Notes: a model not told the origin generated them from the letters alone. A DNA stretch of 64,000 nucleotides from Halopseudomonas aestusnigri (GCF_002197985.1 NZ_NBYK01000015.1:17205-81204); one strand, 5' to 3'. Counted from the stretch's first letter, positions 1 to 9,292 are shown. Translations and numbers: made by a program.

Positions 1-1517
1 CCGACCAGGCCGGCGCCAATCTGGCTGGCCAGACGGATACGCTGGGCCTCGCCGCCGGAGAGGGTGTCGGCGCTGCGGTCGAGGGTCAGATAGTCGAGGC
101 CGACGTTGACCAGAAACATCAGACGGGCACGGATTTCCTTGAGAATCTTTTCGGCAATTTCGCCGCGGCTGCCCTCCAGCGTCAGTTGCTCGAAGTACTC
201 GGCGGCGCTGCCGACCGGCAGGGTGGTGACGCCCGGCAGGTTGCGGCCGTCGATCATCACGTGGCGGGCCTCGCGGCGCAGACGGGTGCCGTGGCAATCG
301 GGGCAGGGCTGGGTGCTCAGGTACTTGGTCAGTTCCTCGCGCACGCTCTGGGACTCGGTCTCCCGGTAGCGGCGTTCCAGGTTCGGCAGGATGCCCTCGA
401 ACGGATGCTCGCGGCGCACCACGTCGCCACGATCGTTGAGGTAGCGGAAGGGTACGTTGTCCTTGCCGGTGCCGCTGAGGATCAGCTTGCGGTGCGGCTC
501 CTGCAGCTTTTCAAACGGCTGGTCCAGATCAATGCCGTAGTGCTCCGCCAGTGAGCTGAGCATCTGGAAGTAATAGACGTTGCGGCGGTCCCAGCCGCGA
601 ATGGCGCCCTCGGCCAGCGTCAGCTCGCCATTGACCAGGCGGCGGGCGTCGAAGAACTGCTTTACGCCCAGACCATCGCAGCCGGGGCAGGCGCCGGCCG
701 GATTGTTGAAGGAGAACAGGCGCGGTTCGAGCTCGCTGATCGAGTGGCCGCATTCCGGGCAGGCAAAGCGTGCGCTGAAGGTAACTTCCTCGCCTTCTTC
801 GCCATCCATCGGGGCGATGATGGCAATGCCGTCAGCCAGGCTGATGGCGGTTTCGAATGACTCGGCCAGGCGCTGTTGCAAGTCTGCGCGGACCTTGAAG
901 CGGTCAACTACGACCTCAATGGTGTGCTTGCGCTTCTTGTCCAGCGTCGGCGCCTCATCCAGTTCGTGGATGCGGCCATCGATGCGGGCGCGGACGAAGC
1001 CCTGCGCACGCAGCTCTTCAATCAGGGCCAGGTGTTCACCCTTGCGTTCACGCATGACTGGTGCCAGCAGCATCAATTTGCTGCCTTCCGGCATGGCCAG
1101 CACCTGATCGACCATCTGGCTGATGGTCTGGGCGGCCAGCGGCAGGTTGTGGTCCGGGCACATCGGGGTGCCGACGCGGGCAAACAGCAGGCGCAGGTAG
1201 TCGTATATCTCGGTGATGGTGCCGACGGTGGAGCGGGGGTTGTGCGATGTTGACTTCTGCTCGATCGAGATGGCTGGCGAGAGGCCTTCGATGTGGTCGA
1301 CGTCCGGCTTCTCCATCATCGACAGGAACTGTCTGGCATAGGCCGACAGAGACTCGACGTAACGGCGCTGGCCCTCTGCGTAAAGCGTGTCGAACGCCAG
1401 CGATGACTTGCCTGAGCCTGACAGGCCGGTAATCACGATCAATTTGTCGCGCGGCAAATCGAGGTCGACGTTCTTCAGGTTGTGTGTGCGTGCACCCCGT
1501 ATCTGAATCGTATCCAC
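1..1517 (-). CDS. uvrA: UvrABC excinuclease subunit A (UvrA), N-terminal part
   Basis: Damage-recognition ATPase of nucleotide excision repair; it loads UvrB onto damaged DNA. The frame runs off the left edge, so only about the first 505 of the usual ~940 residues are present. Visible on the minus strand are the first Walker A motif [12 protein letters not shown], a zinc-finger region with CPGCDGLG followed by [10 protein letters not shown], and the first ABC signature [11 protein letters not shown] right at the window edge. The start is a GTG (V-D-T-I-Q-I-R-G-A) preceded by an AGGTGAGA ribosome-binding region; no in-frame ATG fits the family's N-terminus better. It is divergent from the MFS gene. 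I looked for a LexA box in the shared upstream region and saw none. Confidence 0.97.
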   Translation of the reverse strand, partial: MDTIQIRGARTHNLKNVDLDLPRDKLIVITGLSGSGKSSLAFDTLYAEGQRRYVESLSAYARQFLSMMEKPDVDHIEGLSPAISIEQKSTSHNPRSTVGTITEIYDYLRLLFARVGTPMCPDHNLPLAAQTISQMVDQVLAMPEGSKLMLLAPVMRERKGEHLALIEELRAQGFVRARIDGRIHELDEAPTLDKKRKHTIEVVVDRFKVRADLQQRLAESFETAISLADGIAIIAPMDGEEGEEVTFSARFACPECGHSISELEPRLFSFNNPAGACPGCDGLGVKQFFDARRLVNGELTLAEGAIRGWDRRNVYYFQMLSSLAEHYGIDLDQPFEKLQEPHRKLILSGTGKDNVPFRYLNDRGDVVRREHPFEGILPNLERRYRETESQSVREELTKYLSTQPCPDCHGTRLRREARHVMIDGRNLPGVTTLPVGSAAEYFEQLTLEGSRGEIAEKILKEIRARLMFLVNVGLDYLTLDRSADTLSGGEAQRIRLASQIGAGLV

Positions 1518-1550
1518 AGTACTCTCACCTCGTGGCCGGCAAAGCGCACA

Positions 1551-1580
1551 AGTATACGGCCTGCGCTGGTCCGGCGGCAA
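1551..1580 (-). promoter_or_regulatory. possible sigma70 promoter of uvrA
   Basis: On the minus strand TTGCCG and TATACT are separated by 18 bases, about 35 bases before the uvrA GTG. It fits a housekeeping promoter, but the -35 match is modest. Confidence 0.35.
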
Positions 1581-1668
1581 AGTTGGAGAGGTGAACGGAC
1601 TCTGTCCGGATGGCCATCCCGGTGACGGGAAAGGCGTGATAAAATCCGCGCTTTTACCCGGAGCTGTC

Positions 1669-3039
1669 ATGCATCAGGTTGACTCGATGAGTCCGCAGGA
1701 ACGCCGCGCCTCGATCTCGCTGGCGCTGGTTTTTGCCTTTCGCATGCTGGGTCTGTTTATGGTGTTGCCGGTGCTGGCGACCTATGGCCAGCAACTTCAG
1801 GGGGCCACGCCGCTGCTGATTGGCATGGCAATCGGTGCCTACGGGCTGACCCAGGCTGTGCTGCAAATTCCCTTCGGCATGCTGTCCGATCGGATCGGGC
1901 GCAAACCGGTCATTGTCTTCGGTCTCGTGCTGTTTGCGGCTGGGGGCCTGCTGGCGGCAGGGGCGGACAGCATTCAACAGGTGATAGCCGGGCGGATTCT
2001 GCAAGGGGCGGGCGCCATCGCAGCCGCAGTCATGGCGCTGGTTGCCGACTCGACCCGTGAACAGCACCGTACCAAGGCCATGGCGATGATCGGCATGAGT
2101 ATCGGCCTGGCCTTTGCCGTCGCGATGGTGGCCGGGCCGGTCGTTGCCGGCATCGCCGGGCTGGGCGGCGTCTTTCTGTCGACCTCGATGTTGGCGATCG
2201 TTGGTATTGGCCTGGTACTGCTGGTCGTGCCGACGCCGCAGCTGGTGCTTCACCACCGCGATGCCGGGATTGTTCGCGGTGCCCTGCGACCGGCGCTCGC
2301 TAATCCTGAACTGTTGCGGCTGAATTACGGCATCGCCTGCCTTCACGCCATTCTGATGGCGACCTTTCTGGCGATTCCGCTGGCGCTTCAGCAGCAGGCC
2401 GGCCTGCCAAAGGAAGAGCACTGGTGGGTCTATCTGGCGGCCTTGCTGTTGTCGTTCTTCGGTATGGTGCCGTTCATTATTTACGCCGAAAGGCAGCGTC
2501 AGATGAAGAGAGTGCTGCTGGGTGCGGTGGCCTTGCTGGTGTTGGTCCAGCCGCTGTTCTGGCTGACCCAGGCTTCGCTGCCCTGGCTGGTCGCCTGCAT
2601 CATCCTGTTCTTTGTCGGTTTCAACCTGCTGGAGGCGACCTTGCCGTCGTTGCTCAGCAAGATTGCCCCGGCAGGCGGCAAGGGCACTGCTATGGGCGTG
2701 TATTCCACCAGTCAGTTTGCCGGGGCGGCACTGGGTGGCATGTTCGGCGGCTGGTTGTTCGCCCATTTTGGTCTGGGCGGGGTATTCGTCGGATGCGCGC
2801 TGCTGGCACTGTCGTGGCTGGCTATTGGTGTTACCATGCGTGAACCGCCTTACGTAACCAGTTACCGGTTGGCCGTGTCCTCTGACCGCATCAGAGACGC
2901 AGGCCTGGCCGCCAGCCTGCTTGCTGTCGCAGGTGTGACCGACGTCGTGATTGTTGCCGACGAATCGGCTGCCTACTTGAAAGTCGACAGCAAACTGCTG
3001 GATCGTGAAGCGTTGGACCGGGTCGCAGCACCCGTTTGA
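1669..3039 (+). CDS. MFS transporter with C-terminal HMA-like domain (YajR type)
   Basis: A 456-residue inner-membrane transporter of the major facilitator superfamily, probably a proton-driven exporter of unknown substrate. About 12 hydrophobic segments are visible, with the MFS loop 2-3 signature as [10 protein letters not shown] in the N-terminal half. The last ~65 residues (from about VTSYRL) form a soluble tail containing [12 protein letters not shown] and YLKVDSKLL, which resembles the small ferredoxin-like YAM domain of E. coli YajR. The ATG at 1669 follows GGAG at 1660-1663; the frame is open further upstream but without a usable start signal. It lies between uvrA and ssb, as I recall it does in other Pseudomonas. 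Confidence 0.85.
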   Translation: MHQVDSMSPQERRASISLALVFAFRMLGLFMVLPVLATYGQQLQGATPLLIGMAIGAYGLTQAVLQIPFGMLSDRIGRKPVIVFGLVLFAAGGLLAAGADSIQQVIAGRILQGAGAIAAAVMALVADSTREQHRTKAMAMIGMSIGLAFAVAMVAGPVVAGIAGLGGVFLSTSMLAIVGIGLVLLVVPTPQLVLHHRDAGIVRGALRPALANPELLRLNYGIACLHAILMATFLAIPLALQQQAGLPKEEHWWVYLAALLLSFFGMVPFIIYAERQRQMKRVLLGAVALLVLVQPLFWLTQASLPWLVACIILFFVGFNLLEATLPSLLSKIAPAGGKGTAMGVYSTSQFAGAALGGMFGGWLFAHFGLGGVFVGCALLALSWLAIGVTMREPPYVTSYRLAVSSDRIRDAGLAASLLAVAGVTDVVIVADESAAYLKVDSKLLDREALDRVAAPV

Positions 3040-3065
3040 TCACCCAGGCATATCAGGAGAGTAGA

Positions 3066-3551
3066 ATGGCCAGAGGCGTCAACAAGGTAATTTTGATCGG
3101 TAATGTCGGTGGTGATCCGGAAGTGCGCTACCTGCCCAATGGTAATGCAGTCGCCAACGTCACCCTGGCAACCACTGACAGCTGGAAAGACAAGCAGACT
3201 GGCCAGATGCAGGAACGCACCGAGTGGCACCGTGTGGTGTTCTTTGGCCGTATCGCCGAGGTGGTTGGCGAGTACGCGCGCAAGGGCTCCAAGCTGTACG
3301 TCGAAGGTCGTCTGCAGACCCGCGAGTGGGAGAAGGACGGCGTCAAACGCTATACCACCGAGGTTGTGGTCGACATGGGCGGTCAGATGCAGCTGCTCGA
3401 CAGCCGTCAGGGCGGTGGCGAACAGGGCATGGGCCAGGCCCGCCCGCAGCGTCCCGCAGCCCAGCCGCAGGCCGCCGCGCAGCCGCAGCAGGCCGCGCCG
3501 CAGCAGTCGGCACCGGATTACGACAGCTTTGATGATGACATTCCGTTCTAG
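3066..3551 (+). CDS. ssb: single-stranded DNA-binding protein
   Basis: A 161-residue SSB that coats single-stranded DNA in replication, recombination and repair. The N-terminal ~110 residues are the OB fold (starting [20 protein letters not shown], with [10 protein letters not shown]). A low-complexity linker rich in Gln, Pro and Ala follows, and the protein ends in the acidic tip DSFDDDIPF that binds partner proteins. The start at 3066 has AGGAGA six bases upstream. The uvrA-ssb neighbourhood is typical of gammaproteobacteria. A clear intrinsic terminator follows. Confidence 0.97.
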   Translation: MARGVNKVILIGNVGGDPEVRYLPNGNAVANVTLATTDSWKDKQTGQMQERTEWHRVVFFGRIAEVVGEYARKGSKLYVEGRLQTREWEKDGVKRYTTEVVVDMGGQMQLLDSRQGGGEQGMGQARPQRPAAQPQAAAQPQQAAPQQSAPDYDSFDDDIPF

Positions 3552-3596
3552 AATGTAGCTGTCGCCGTAACCCGGCATGACCTAGGATCCTGTATC

Positions 3597-3617
3597 CCCG
3601 GTCTGCCGGGTTTTTTT
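3597..3617 (+). terminator. intrinsic terminator of ssb
   Basis: CCCGG-TCTG... forms a 5-bp GC stem with CCGGG and is followed directly by seven T residues. Confidence 0.75.
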
Positions 3618-3695
3618 ATGGCTCGTGAAAGCTCCTGTGTCGCAGATGATGCCGGGCAGCGGGTTGCCCAATCACTCCAGCACAGAGAGAGCAAC

Positions 3696-4373
3696 ATGTC
3701 AGAGGTGTATTTCGTTCGTCACGGTCAGGCGTCGTTCGGCAGCGACAACTACGATCAGCTGTCACCAAAGGGGCATCAGCAGGCGCGGATGCTGGGCGAA
3801 TACTTCGCGACCCAGCAGCTGCAGTTTGATCACATCCTGACGGGTGACATGGTGCGCCACCGCGAAACGGCCGAGGGCATCTGCGCCGGCATGGGGGTTG
3901 AGGCCAGCGGCTTTCAGGTCTTTCCGGAGTTGAACGAGTTCGACTTTCACTCGATTCTGCACGCCTTTCTTGCCCAGCATCCGGAGCAGGCCTTGCCCGA
4001 AAAGCCGGCTGTTGCCGACTTTTTCAAACGCCTGAAACAGGGCATCGTGCTCTGGTCCGAAGGTGAATTGCAGGGCGATCTGCCGGAAACCTGGGCCAGC
4101 TTCGAGGATCGTATCCTTTCGGTGCGCGAACACATCATGACCAGCTACAAGGGCAGCAAAGTGCTGGCTGTGAGCTCTGGCGGCGCCATTGCCATGCTGG
4201 TGCGTCAGTTGCTTGAGGCGCCCAGCCGGACCATGGTCGAGCTGAATCTGCAGACCCGCAACACCGCGATCATTCAGTGCGTGTTCAACCAGCACAACAT
4301 GCGCTTGAGCAGCTTCAACAGCGTTCCGCACCTCGATAGCCTCCAGCACCGTGACCTGATTACCTACACCTGA
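3696..4373 (+). CDS. histidine phosphatase (phosphoglycerate mutase-like) family protein
   Basis: A 225-residue protein of the histidine phosphatase superfamily. The phosphate-accepting RHG motif is present near the N-terminus (YFVRHGQASFG), followed by the loop with the second arginine (GDMVRHRETAEG) and an acidic stretch (LNEFDF). The position of the second catalytic histidine, normally VSHGG, reads VSSGG, so classic phosphatase chemistry may be altered; substrate unknown. The start at 3696 is preceded by GAGAGAG; the frame is open further upstream, but that extension lies over the ssb terminator. It appears to be a single-gene unit. Confidence 0.8.
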   Translation: MSEVYFVRHGQASFGSDNYDQLSPKGHQQARMLGEYFATQQLQFDHILTGDMVRHRETAEGICAGMGVEASGFQVFPELNEFDFHSILHAFLAQHPEQALPEKPAVADFFKRLKQGIVLWSEGELQGDLPETWASFEDRILSVREHIMTSYKGSKVLAVSSGGAIAMLVRQLLEAPSRTMVELNLQTRNTAIIQCVFNQHNMRLSSFNSVPHLDSLQHRDLITYT

Positions 4374-4453
4374 ATTTCCACAGGTGACGTAGTGGACCTG
4401 AGACTGCACAATACAGGCTGTCTCGGGTTATCAGGATCAAGGGTCAACAAAGC

Positions 4454-5335
4454 ATGCGGATGCGGGTGTTGCTGCTGGGCAAGTCGTCACTCCTCGGGCG
4501 CGCACTGACGGTGCAGGCGGCAGCGGAAGACATTGAGTTTCTTACGCTGGAAGAGGAGCCCGCCGATTGGCAACCGTCTGCTATCGCCGGGTGGCTGGAC
4601 ACTTTGCAGCCGGATGCGGTTGTTGATCTGGCCTTCTACCACCAGCAGTTTCAGGTGCTGGCACCCACTGCCGAAGCGCTGGATCAGCATACGGCATTCG
4701 CCCGGCAACTGATTGCGGAATGCCAGCAGCGTGATCTGCTGTTGTGCATGCTCTCCAATACGCGTGTGTTTGACGGCAGCAAGGGGCAGCCCTACACCGA
4801 GAAGGATCCGTTGCAGCCAATTGGTCTGCACGGGGCGCAGCAGGCTGCGCTGGACAGCTTGCTGGAGCAGTGCTGCCCCCGTCATTTGCTGCTGCGTTTC
4901 AGCTGGGTTCTGGATTCGTCCGAAGGCGGCCTGCTGCAGCGTCTTATCAGTCAGTTGTGCAGCGGTGAGACCGTCGTACTGGCCGAGGAGTGGCGGGGGA
5001 ACCCGACTCCCGTGGCGGATATGGCGCGGGTGGTGTTGAGTGCGCTCAAGCAATTGGACTGCAACGCCCAGCTGTACGGGTGTTATCACTATGCAAGTGG
5101 AGAAATGGCCAGCTGGATCAGCTTCGCCCGGACACTGGCTCAGGAACTGGTGTCCTGCGGGCGAATCGAGCGCGAGCCGGGCATTGAGCCGGTTGCCTTC
5201 GAGACCCAGCCCGCCGCGGCAGTCGAACCGCGCAACGCGGTGCTCAGCGGACGTCGCCTGCTGCATGTCTTTGGTATCAAGCCGCGCACCTGGCGCATCG
5301 GCCTGCCCGAATTGCTGGATAAAAAAATCCCCTGA
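4454..5335 (+). CDS. RmlD-like / NAD(P)-binding SDR-fold protein, probably without standard catalysis
   Basis: A 293-residue protein of the extended short-chain dehydrogenase / RmlD substrate-binding type. The N-terminal nucleotide-binding turn is LLLGKSSLLGRAL; later sections follow the RmlD pattern (LLCMLSNTRVFDG, PYTEKDPLQPIG, LLRFSWVLD, GNPTPVADMARV). Where the family has Y-x-x-x-K the sequence reads GLHGAQQAALD, so the catalytic Tyr and Lys are missing. It may bind a dinucleotide for a structural or sensing role, or be a decayed sugar-nucleotide reductase. No sugar-pathway genes lie nearby. Its stop codon is inside the hairpin that terminates the opposing ompW gene. Confidence 0.7.
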   Translation: MRMRVLLLGKSSLLGRALTVQAAAEDIEFLTLEEEPADWQPSAIAGWLDTLQPDAVVDLAFYHQQFQVLAPTAEALDQHTAFARQLIAECQQRDLLLCMLSNTRVFDGSKGQPYTEKDPLQPIGLHGAQQAALDSLLEQCCPRHLLLRFSWVLDSSEGGLLQRLISQLCSGETVVLAEEWRGNPTPVADMARVVLSALKQLDCNAQLYGCYHYASGEMASWISFARTLAQELVSCGRIEREPGIEPVAFETQPAAAVEPRNAVLSGRRLLHVFGIKPRTWRIGLPELLDKKIP

Positions 5336-5356
5336 GATCACAAGGATCCCAGGGGA
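5321..5356 (-). terminator. intrinsic terminator of ompW
   Basis: Arms TCCCCTG (5328-5334) and CAGGGGA (5350-5356) form a 7-bp stem. Read on the minus strand, the stem is followed by seven T residues (5321-5327), so it terminates ompW. Confidence 0.8.
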
Positions 5357-5385
5357 AAGTGCAGCCGTGAGTGCGGGAGGAGGGC

Positions 5386-6054
5386 TTAGAACTTGTAGCC
5401 CAGGCTCACCATGTAGACCATCGGATCGATTTCGACGTCAACCTTGCCTTTATTGCCGTTCAGCTCGAAAGAGGCTTCGGTATCGATGTCGGCGTACCAG
5501 ATGGCGCCGTTCAGAATCAGGCGTTCGCCAATCTGATAGTCAACGCCGGCTTCCAGGGCAAGACCGATGGAGTCATCCAGGTCCAGGTTGCTGAAACCGG
5601 CGGCCTTGTTGGCGCTGGTAAACTCTTCACTGAAGAAGGTGGTGTAGTTCAGGCCGGCACCGACGTAGGGCTGCAGCTTGGAAGCACTGTGCATCGGGAA
5701 GTACTGCAGGGTGACGGTCGGTGGCAGGTGCTTGATGTCAGCCAGTTTGCCCACGCCGTTCAGGTTGATGCTGTGTTCGAACGGAGTAGCGCCCAGGATG
5801 CCGATGCCCACGTGCTCGGTCAGCATGTATGTGCCGGTGATACCCAGCTGGACGTTGCTGTCGACGCCTACATCGGTGCCGATATCAGCGCCATTGAGAG
5901 TCACGTTGCTGCTGTCTTCCTGCGGGTCGACGGCAACCGCGCCAACGCGAACGATGGCGTCGCCTGCCTGGTAGGCCTGAGCGGTAACCGAAACGGCCAG
6001 CAGTGCAGGGGCGAAAAGGGCTGCAAGGCCGAGGCGGGATGCGAAAGCTGACAT
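5386..6054 (-). CDS. ompW: OmpW/OprG family outer-membrane protein
   Basis: A 222-residue eight-stranded beta-barrel of the OmpW family, thought to pass small hydrophobic molecules through the outer membrane. A signal peptide is visible (MSAFASRLGLAALF to AQA). The mature part starts YQAGDAIVRVGAV, has the family segment VQLGITGTYMLTEH, and ends in aromatic KF as barrel proteins do (VYMVSLGYKF). The start at 6054 has AGGAGA upstream; a longer open frame exists but has no signal peptide at its N-terminus. An ANR-type site precedes the promoter, in keeping with the anaerobic control described for Pseudomonas OprG. Confidence 0.9.
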   Translation of the reverse strand: MSAFASRLGLAALFAPALLAVSVTAQAYQAGDAIVRVGAVAVDPQEDSSNVTLNGADIGTDVGVDSNVQLGITGTYMLTEHVGIGILGATPFEHSINLNGVGKLADIKHLPPTVTLQYFPMHSASKLQPYVGAGLNYTTFFSEEFTSANKAAGFSNLDLDDSIGLALEAGVDYQIGERLILNGAIWYADIDTEASFELNGNKGKVDVEIDPMVYMVSLGYKF

Positions 6055-6085
6055 GTTCTGTCTCCTAGTGTGTTGGACAGGTGCA

Positions 6086-6127
6086 ACTGTACGAGCAAGC
6101 GCAGTAACGACTATTGATCTGGAGCAA
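6086..6127 (-). promoter_or_regulatory. ANR/FNR-type site with -10 element for ompW
   Basis: TTGCT-CCAG-ATCAA on the minus strand (6114-6127) matches 9 of 10 fixed positions of the FNR/ANR consensus TTGAT-N4-ATCAA. A -10 hexamer TACAGT lies at 6086-6091, placing the site centre about 41 bases before the predicted start, the class II activation spacing. Confidence 0.6.
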
Positions 6128-6260
6128 GTTGCTGGCAGAGTTGAGTGCGGCAGGCTGCCGCAGGCTGTGACTGAGGTCACGGTTGCCCGCATTGCCAACA
6201 AAACTGACAATGGCTGTCTTTGGCCGTCTTCAGGTGGCCGGTGAGTTCGAGGAACGCTGG

Positions 6261-7025
6261 ATGAAACCATTATGGCTGGCGGTGGTGCTGCTGACATTGC
6301 CGTTGACGCTGCAGGCACAGCAGTCTCTTGAGCAGGCGCAGCAGCAGAGTCAGGCGCTTGTTGATGACGCGGTCGCGGCGCAGCAGCGTATCAATGAGCT
6401 GGATCAGGCAACCCGCGCCGCGCTGGAGGCTTATCGCCACGCCGTGACCCAGGCCGATGCCCTGACCGATTACAGCGAGCGAATGCAACAGTTGGTCGCG
6501 AGCCAGGCAGACGAGATCGCGAGCCTGCAACAGCAGATCGACAGCGTCGCCGACACCCAGCGGGAAATGCTGCCGCTGATCCGGCGCATGATCGAATCGC
6601 TGGATGCCTTTATTGCTCTGGATCTGCCCTTCCTGCTGGACGAACGGGAGGAGCGGGTCGCCCGTTTGCAGGCCCTGCTGGTTGACCCCGATGTCAGCGT
6701 CGCGGAATTGTACCGTCGGGTGCTGGAGGCCTATCAGATCGAGAGTGAATACGGCCGCACGCTGGAGGCCTGGCGTGGCGCGCTCAAGGATGGGGATCAG
6801 CAGCGGGTTGTCGAGTTTTTGCGGGTTGGTCGGCTGATGCTGTTCTTCCAGAGCCTGGATGGTCAGCATCAGGGCTACTGGGACGCCGCCCATGGGCAAT
6901 GGCAGGCGCTGCCGTCCAGCTATCGGCGTGCGCTGGACCAGGGGATGGCGATTGCCCGCAACGAGCAGACGCCGCAGATGTTGCGTCTGCCGATGCCGCA
7001 GGTCAGTGTGGAGGTGGCTCCATGA
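6261..7025 (+). CDS. DUF3450 periplasmic coiled-coil protein of a TonB2-type system
   Basis: A 254-residue secreted protein with a clear signal peptide (MKPLWLAVVLLTLPLTLQAQ). A long helical, Gln- and Glu-rich coiled coil covers roughly residues 20-100, then the conserved part around LPFLLDEREERVARL and YRRVLEAYQIESEYGRTLEA. This matches the DUF3450 family, which regularly sits first in operons encoding a TtpC-like protein, ExbB, ExbD and TonB. Exact role unknown. The start at 6261 has GAGGA upstream. Its stop overlaps the next start (ATGA), so the genes are coupled. Confidence 0.85.
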   Translation: MKPLWLAVVLLTLPLTLQAQQSLEQAQQQSQALVDDAVAAQQRINELDQATRAALEAYRHAVTQADALTDYSERMQQLVASQADEIASLQQQIDSVADTQREMLPLIRRMIESLDAFIALDLPFLLDEREERVARLQALLVDPDVSVAELYRRVLEAYQIESEYGRTLEAWRGALKDGDQQRVVEFLRVGRLMLFFQSLDGQHQGYWDAAHGQWQALPSSYRRALDQGMAIARNEQTPQMLRLPMPQVSVEVAP

Positions 7026-8362
7026 AGTGGCTTGCTTTCCTGTTTGTCTGTTTACTCGCGCCGCTGGGGCAGGCACAAACACTGGACAAGGACGCCCTGC
7101 TGCAAAGCATTCGTGATACCCGTAGCGCCGAGCAGGCAGCGATGCAGGCGCGGGAGCAGCAGTTTCTGCGCGAGCGTGATCAGCAGCAACAGCGGCTGGC
7201 GCAGGCGCGTGCGCGGCTGGCTCAGGCCCAGGCCCGGGCCGATCAGCTGGATGCGCAGTTCAAGGCCCAGGGTGACCATCTGGCTGCACTGAGAGAACAG
7301 CTGACCCAGCGCAGCGGCAATCTCGGCGAGCTGTTCGGGGTTGTACGCCAGGGCGCCGGGGATACCCTCGGGCAGTGGCAGGATTCGCAGCTCAACAGCC
7401 GTTTTCCCGAACGGCGCGACGAACTGGAGGCGCTGGCGCAAAGCAGCAGAATCCCCAGTGTCGAGGCGCTCGAGCAGTTCTGGTATCGGTTGCAGCAGGA
7501 TATGACCGCCAGTGGCGAGGTCGCCCGGATCAGCGCATCTGTGGTTGATCGCCAGGGCCGCAGCGCGGCGACCCCGGTGGTGCTGGTCGGCCCCTTTGTT
7601 GCCCTCTCCGAACCGGGTTATCTGCTGTATCAGTCAGACTCCGACAGCTTGCAGCTGGCCGCCCGTCAGCCGGGTAGCAGCGGGCTGGTTGCCGACTTTC
7701 TCGCGCCCCGTGAGGTGCCTGCCGATATCCTGATCGATCCTGCCCGAGGTCAGGTCATCGCCCAGCTGCAACGCACGCCGGACCTGCTGACGCGCGTGTC
7801 GCAGGGTGGCATCGTGGGGTATGTGATTGTGACGCTGGGGGTGCTGGGCGTGCTGCTGGCGCTGGCGCGGCTGATCTGGCTGCAGCGGGTGCAGCGCGGC
7901 GTGGATCGGCAGATTGATGACCTAGACGCGCTGCGCAGGGACAATCCGCTGGGGCGGGTGCTGAGCGTGATCGGCAGCAAGCCGCGACTGGAGGAGCTGG
8001 ACACCCTTGAGCTCAAGCTGGATGAGGCCATTCTGCGCGAGACGCCGGCGCTGGAACGCTGGCAGGGTCTGATCAAACTGCTCGCTGCGGTGGCACCGTT
8101 GCTTGGTCTGCTGGGTACCGTGACCGGTATGATCGTCACCTTCCAGGCTATTACCCAGTACGGCAGTGGCGACCCGAAACTCATGGCAGACGGCATTTCT
8201 CAGGCGCTGGTAACCACCGTTCTGGGCTTGCTGGCGGCCATCCCGCTGCTGTTTCTGCATACCCTGGTAGCGGCGCGCAGCAAGGCACTGATTCAGTTGC
8301 TGGAGCAGCAGAGTGCCGGTCTGATCGCGCTGCATCTGGGTGGCGGAGAGTCGCGTGACTGA
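7022..8362 (+). CDS. TtpC-like MotA/TolQ/ExbB proton channel protein
   Basis: A 446-residue protein with a signal peptide (MKWLAFLFVCLLAPLGQAQ), a periplasmic coiled coil to about residue 110, and a C-terminal MotA/TolQ/ExbB domain (WQGLIKLLAAVAPLLGLLG, TVTGMIVTF, GISQALVTTVLGLLAAIPLL). This long form corresponds to TtpC of the Vibrio TonB2 system, which is needed for energy transfer alongside a normal ExbB. It overlaps the upstream gene by 4 bases and the downstream ExbB by 8 bases. Confidence 0.88.
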   Translation: MKWLAFLFVCLLAPLGQAQTLDKDALLQSIRDTRSAEQAAMQAREQQFLRERDQQQQRLAQARARLAQAQARADQLDAQFKAQGDHLAALREQLTQRSGNLGELFGVVRQGAGDTLGQWQDSQLNSRFPERRDELEALAQSSRIPSVEALEQFWYRLQQDMTASGEVARISASVVDRQGRSAATPVVLVGPFVALSEPGYLLYQSDSDSLQLAARQPGSSGLVADFLAPREVPADILIDPARGQVIAQLQRTPDLLTRVSQGGIVGYVIVTLGVLGVLLALARLIWLQRVQRGVDRQIDDLDALRRDNPLGRVLSVIGSKPRLEELDTLELKLDEAILRETPALERWQGLIKLLAAVAPLLGLLGTVTGMIVTFQAITQYGSGDPKLMADGISQALVTTVLGLLAAIPLLFLHTLVAARSKALIQLLEQQSAGLIALHLGGGESRD

Positions 8363-8870
8363 TCTGCTCTGGCGCCTGCTGGCGTTCCTCGACAGCGGTG
8401 GCTGGGTGCTGTGGACCATTTTGGTTGCCACCGTAATGCTGTGGACGCTGATGCTGGAGCGGCTGTGGTATCTGGCGCGGGTGTTTCCGCAGCAGGCGCG
8501 GGCGTTGCAGCAACGCTGGCTGGCGCGCGGTGAGCGGCGCAGCGCGGCGGCGCGGCATATTCGCACCGCCTGGCTGGCGCAGGCGCAGGCACAACTGATC
8601 CGGTTTCTGCCGCTGGTGCGGGTGCTGATCGCGCTGTGTCCGCTGCTCGGGCTGCTGGGCACGGTCAGCGGCATGATTCAGGTATTTGACGTGATGGCGC
8701 TCAGTGGCAATGGTAACCCCCGGGCGATGGCCGCCGGTGTGTCGCGCGCGACGGTGCCGACCATGGCCGGAATGGTGATCGCGATCAGCGGTCTGTTTTG
8801 TCTGGCACGGCTGGACCAGCAGTCGCGGCGTGCGCTGCAGCGTCTGTCCGACCGCCTGCAGCAGGATTAG
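8355..8870 (+). CDS. exbB: ExbB-type proton channel subunit
   Basis: A 171-residue inner-membrane protein of the MotA/TolQ/ExbB family. Three hydrophobic segments are visible (WVLWTILVATVMLW; FLPLVRVLIALCPLLGLLGT; AGMVIAISGLFC) with the family core LLGTVSGMIQVFDVMA. The GTG start at 8355 overlaps the upstream gene's end by 8 bases and is preceded by GGCGGAGAG. With ExbD it should form the motor that harvests proton-motive force for TonB. Compact size matches the second, short ExbB of TonB2 clusters. Confidence 0.9.
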   Translation: MTDLLWRLLAFLDSGGWVLWTILVATVMLWTLMLERLWYLARVFPQQARALQQRWLARGERRSAAARHIRTAWLAQAQAQLIRFLPLVRVLIALCPLLGLLGTVSGMIQVFDVMALSGNGNPRAMAAGVSRATVPTMAGMVIAISGLFCLARLDQQSRRALQRLSDRLQQD

Positions 8871-8881
8871 GAGAGCAACTG

Positions 8882-9292
8882 ATGCGCATGCGCAGACATC
8901 ACGCCGGTAGCGAAGACGAAGCGGGTATCGACCTGACACCGATGCTCGACATTGTTTTTATCATGCTGATTTTCTTTATTGTCACCAGCTCCTTTGTGCG
9001 CGAAGCGGGCATTGATGTGTTGCGCCCGAGTGCAGACAGCGCGGTGAGCAAACCGCGCGCCAGCATCCTGGTCGCGGTGAGCGCCGATGGCGAGATCTGG
9101 ATGGACGGCAAGCCGGTCGATATTCGTGCGGTGCGTGCCGGGGTTGAGCGCATGCGCGTCGATCAGCCGGACAGCACGGTGGTCGTTCAGGCTGATCGCG
9201 ATGCCCGTACCGGCCTTGTGGTGCGGGTGATGGATCAGATCAGGCTGGCAGGCGTCAGTGACGTGGCGCTCGCCGCTACGGCGGGACAGTGA
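8882..9292 (+). CDS. exbD: ExbD/TolR-type biopolymer transport protein
   Basis: A 136-residue protein with one N-terminal transmembrane helix (DIVFIMLIFFIVTSSF) and a periplasmic domain. The conserved aspartate of the ExbD/TolR helix is visible in DLTPMLDIVFIML. AGGAGAGC precedes the ATG at 8882; the frame is open upstream, but that part overlaps exbB and lacks the family pattern. It pairs with ExbB in the proton channel powering TonB. The stop overlaps the tonB start. Confidence 0.93.
   Translation: MRMRRHHAGSEDEAGIDLTPMLDIVFIMLIFFIVTSSFVREAGIDVLRPSADSAVSKPRASILVAVSADGEIWMDGKPVDIRAVRAGVERMRVDQPDSTVVVQADRDARTGLVVRVMDQIRLAGVSDVALAATAGQ

Noticed and set aside
1518..1668. LexA (SOS) box in the uvrA upstream region
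   Set aside because: No CTGT-N8-ACAG pattern was found.
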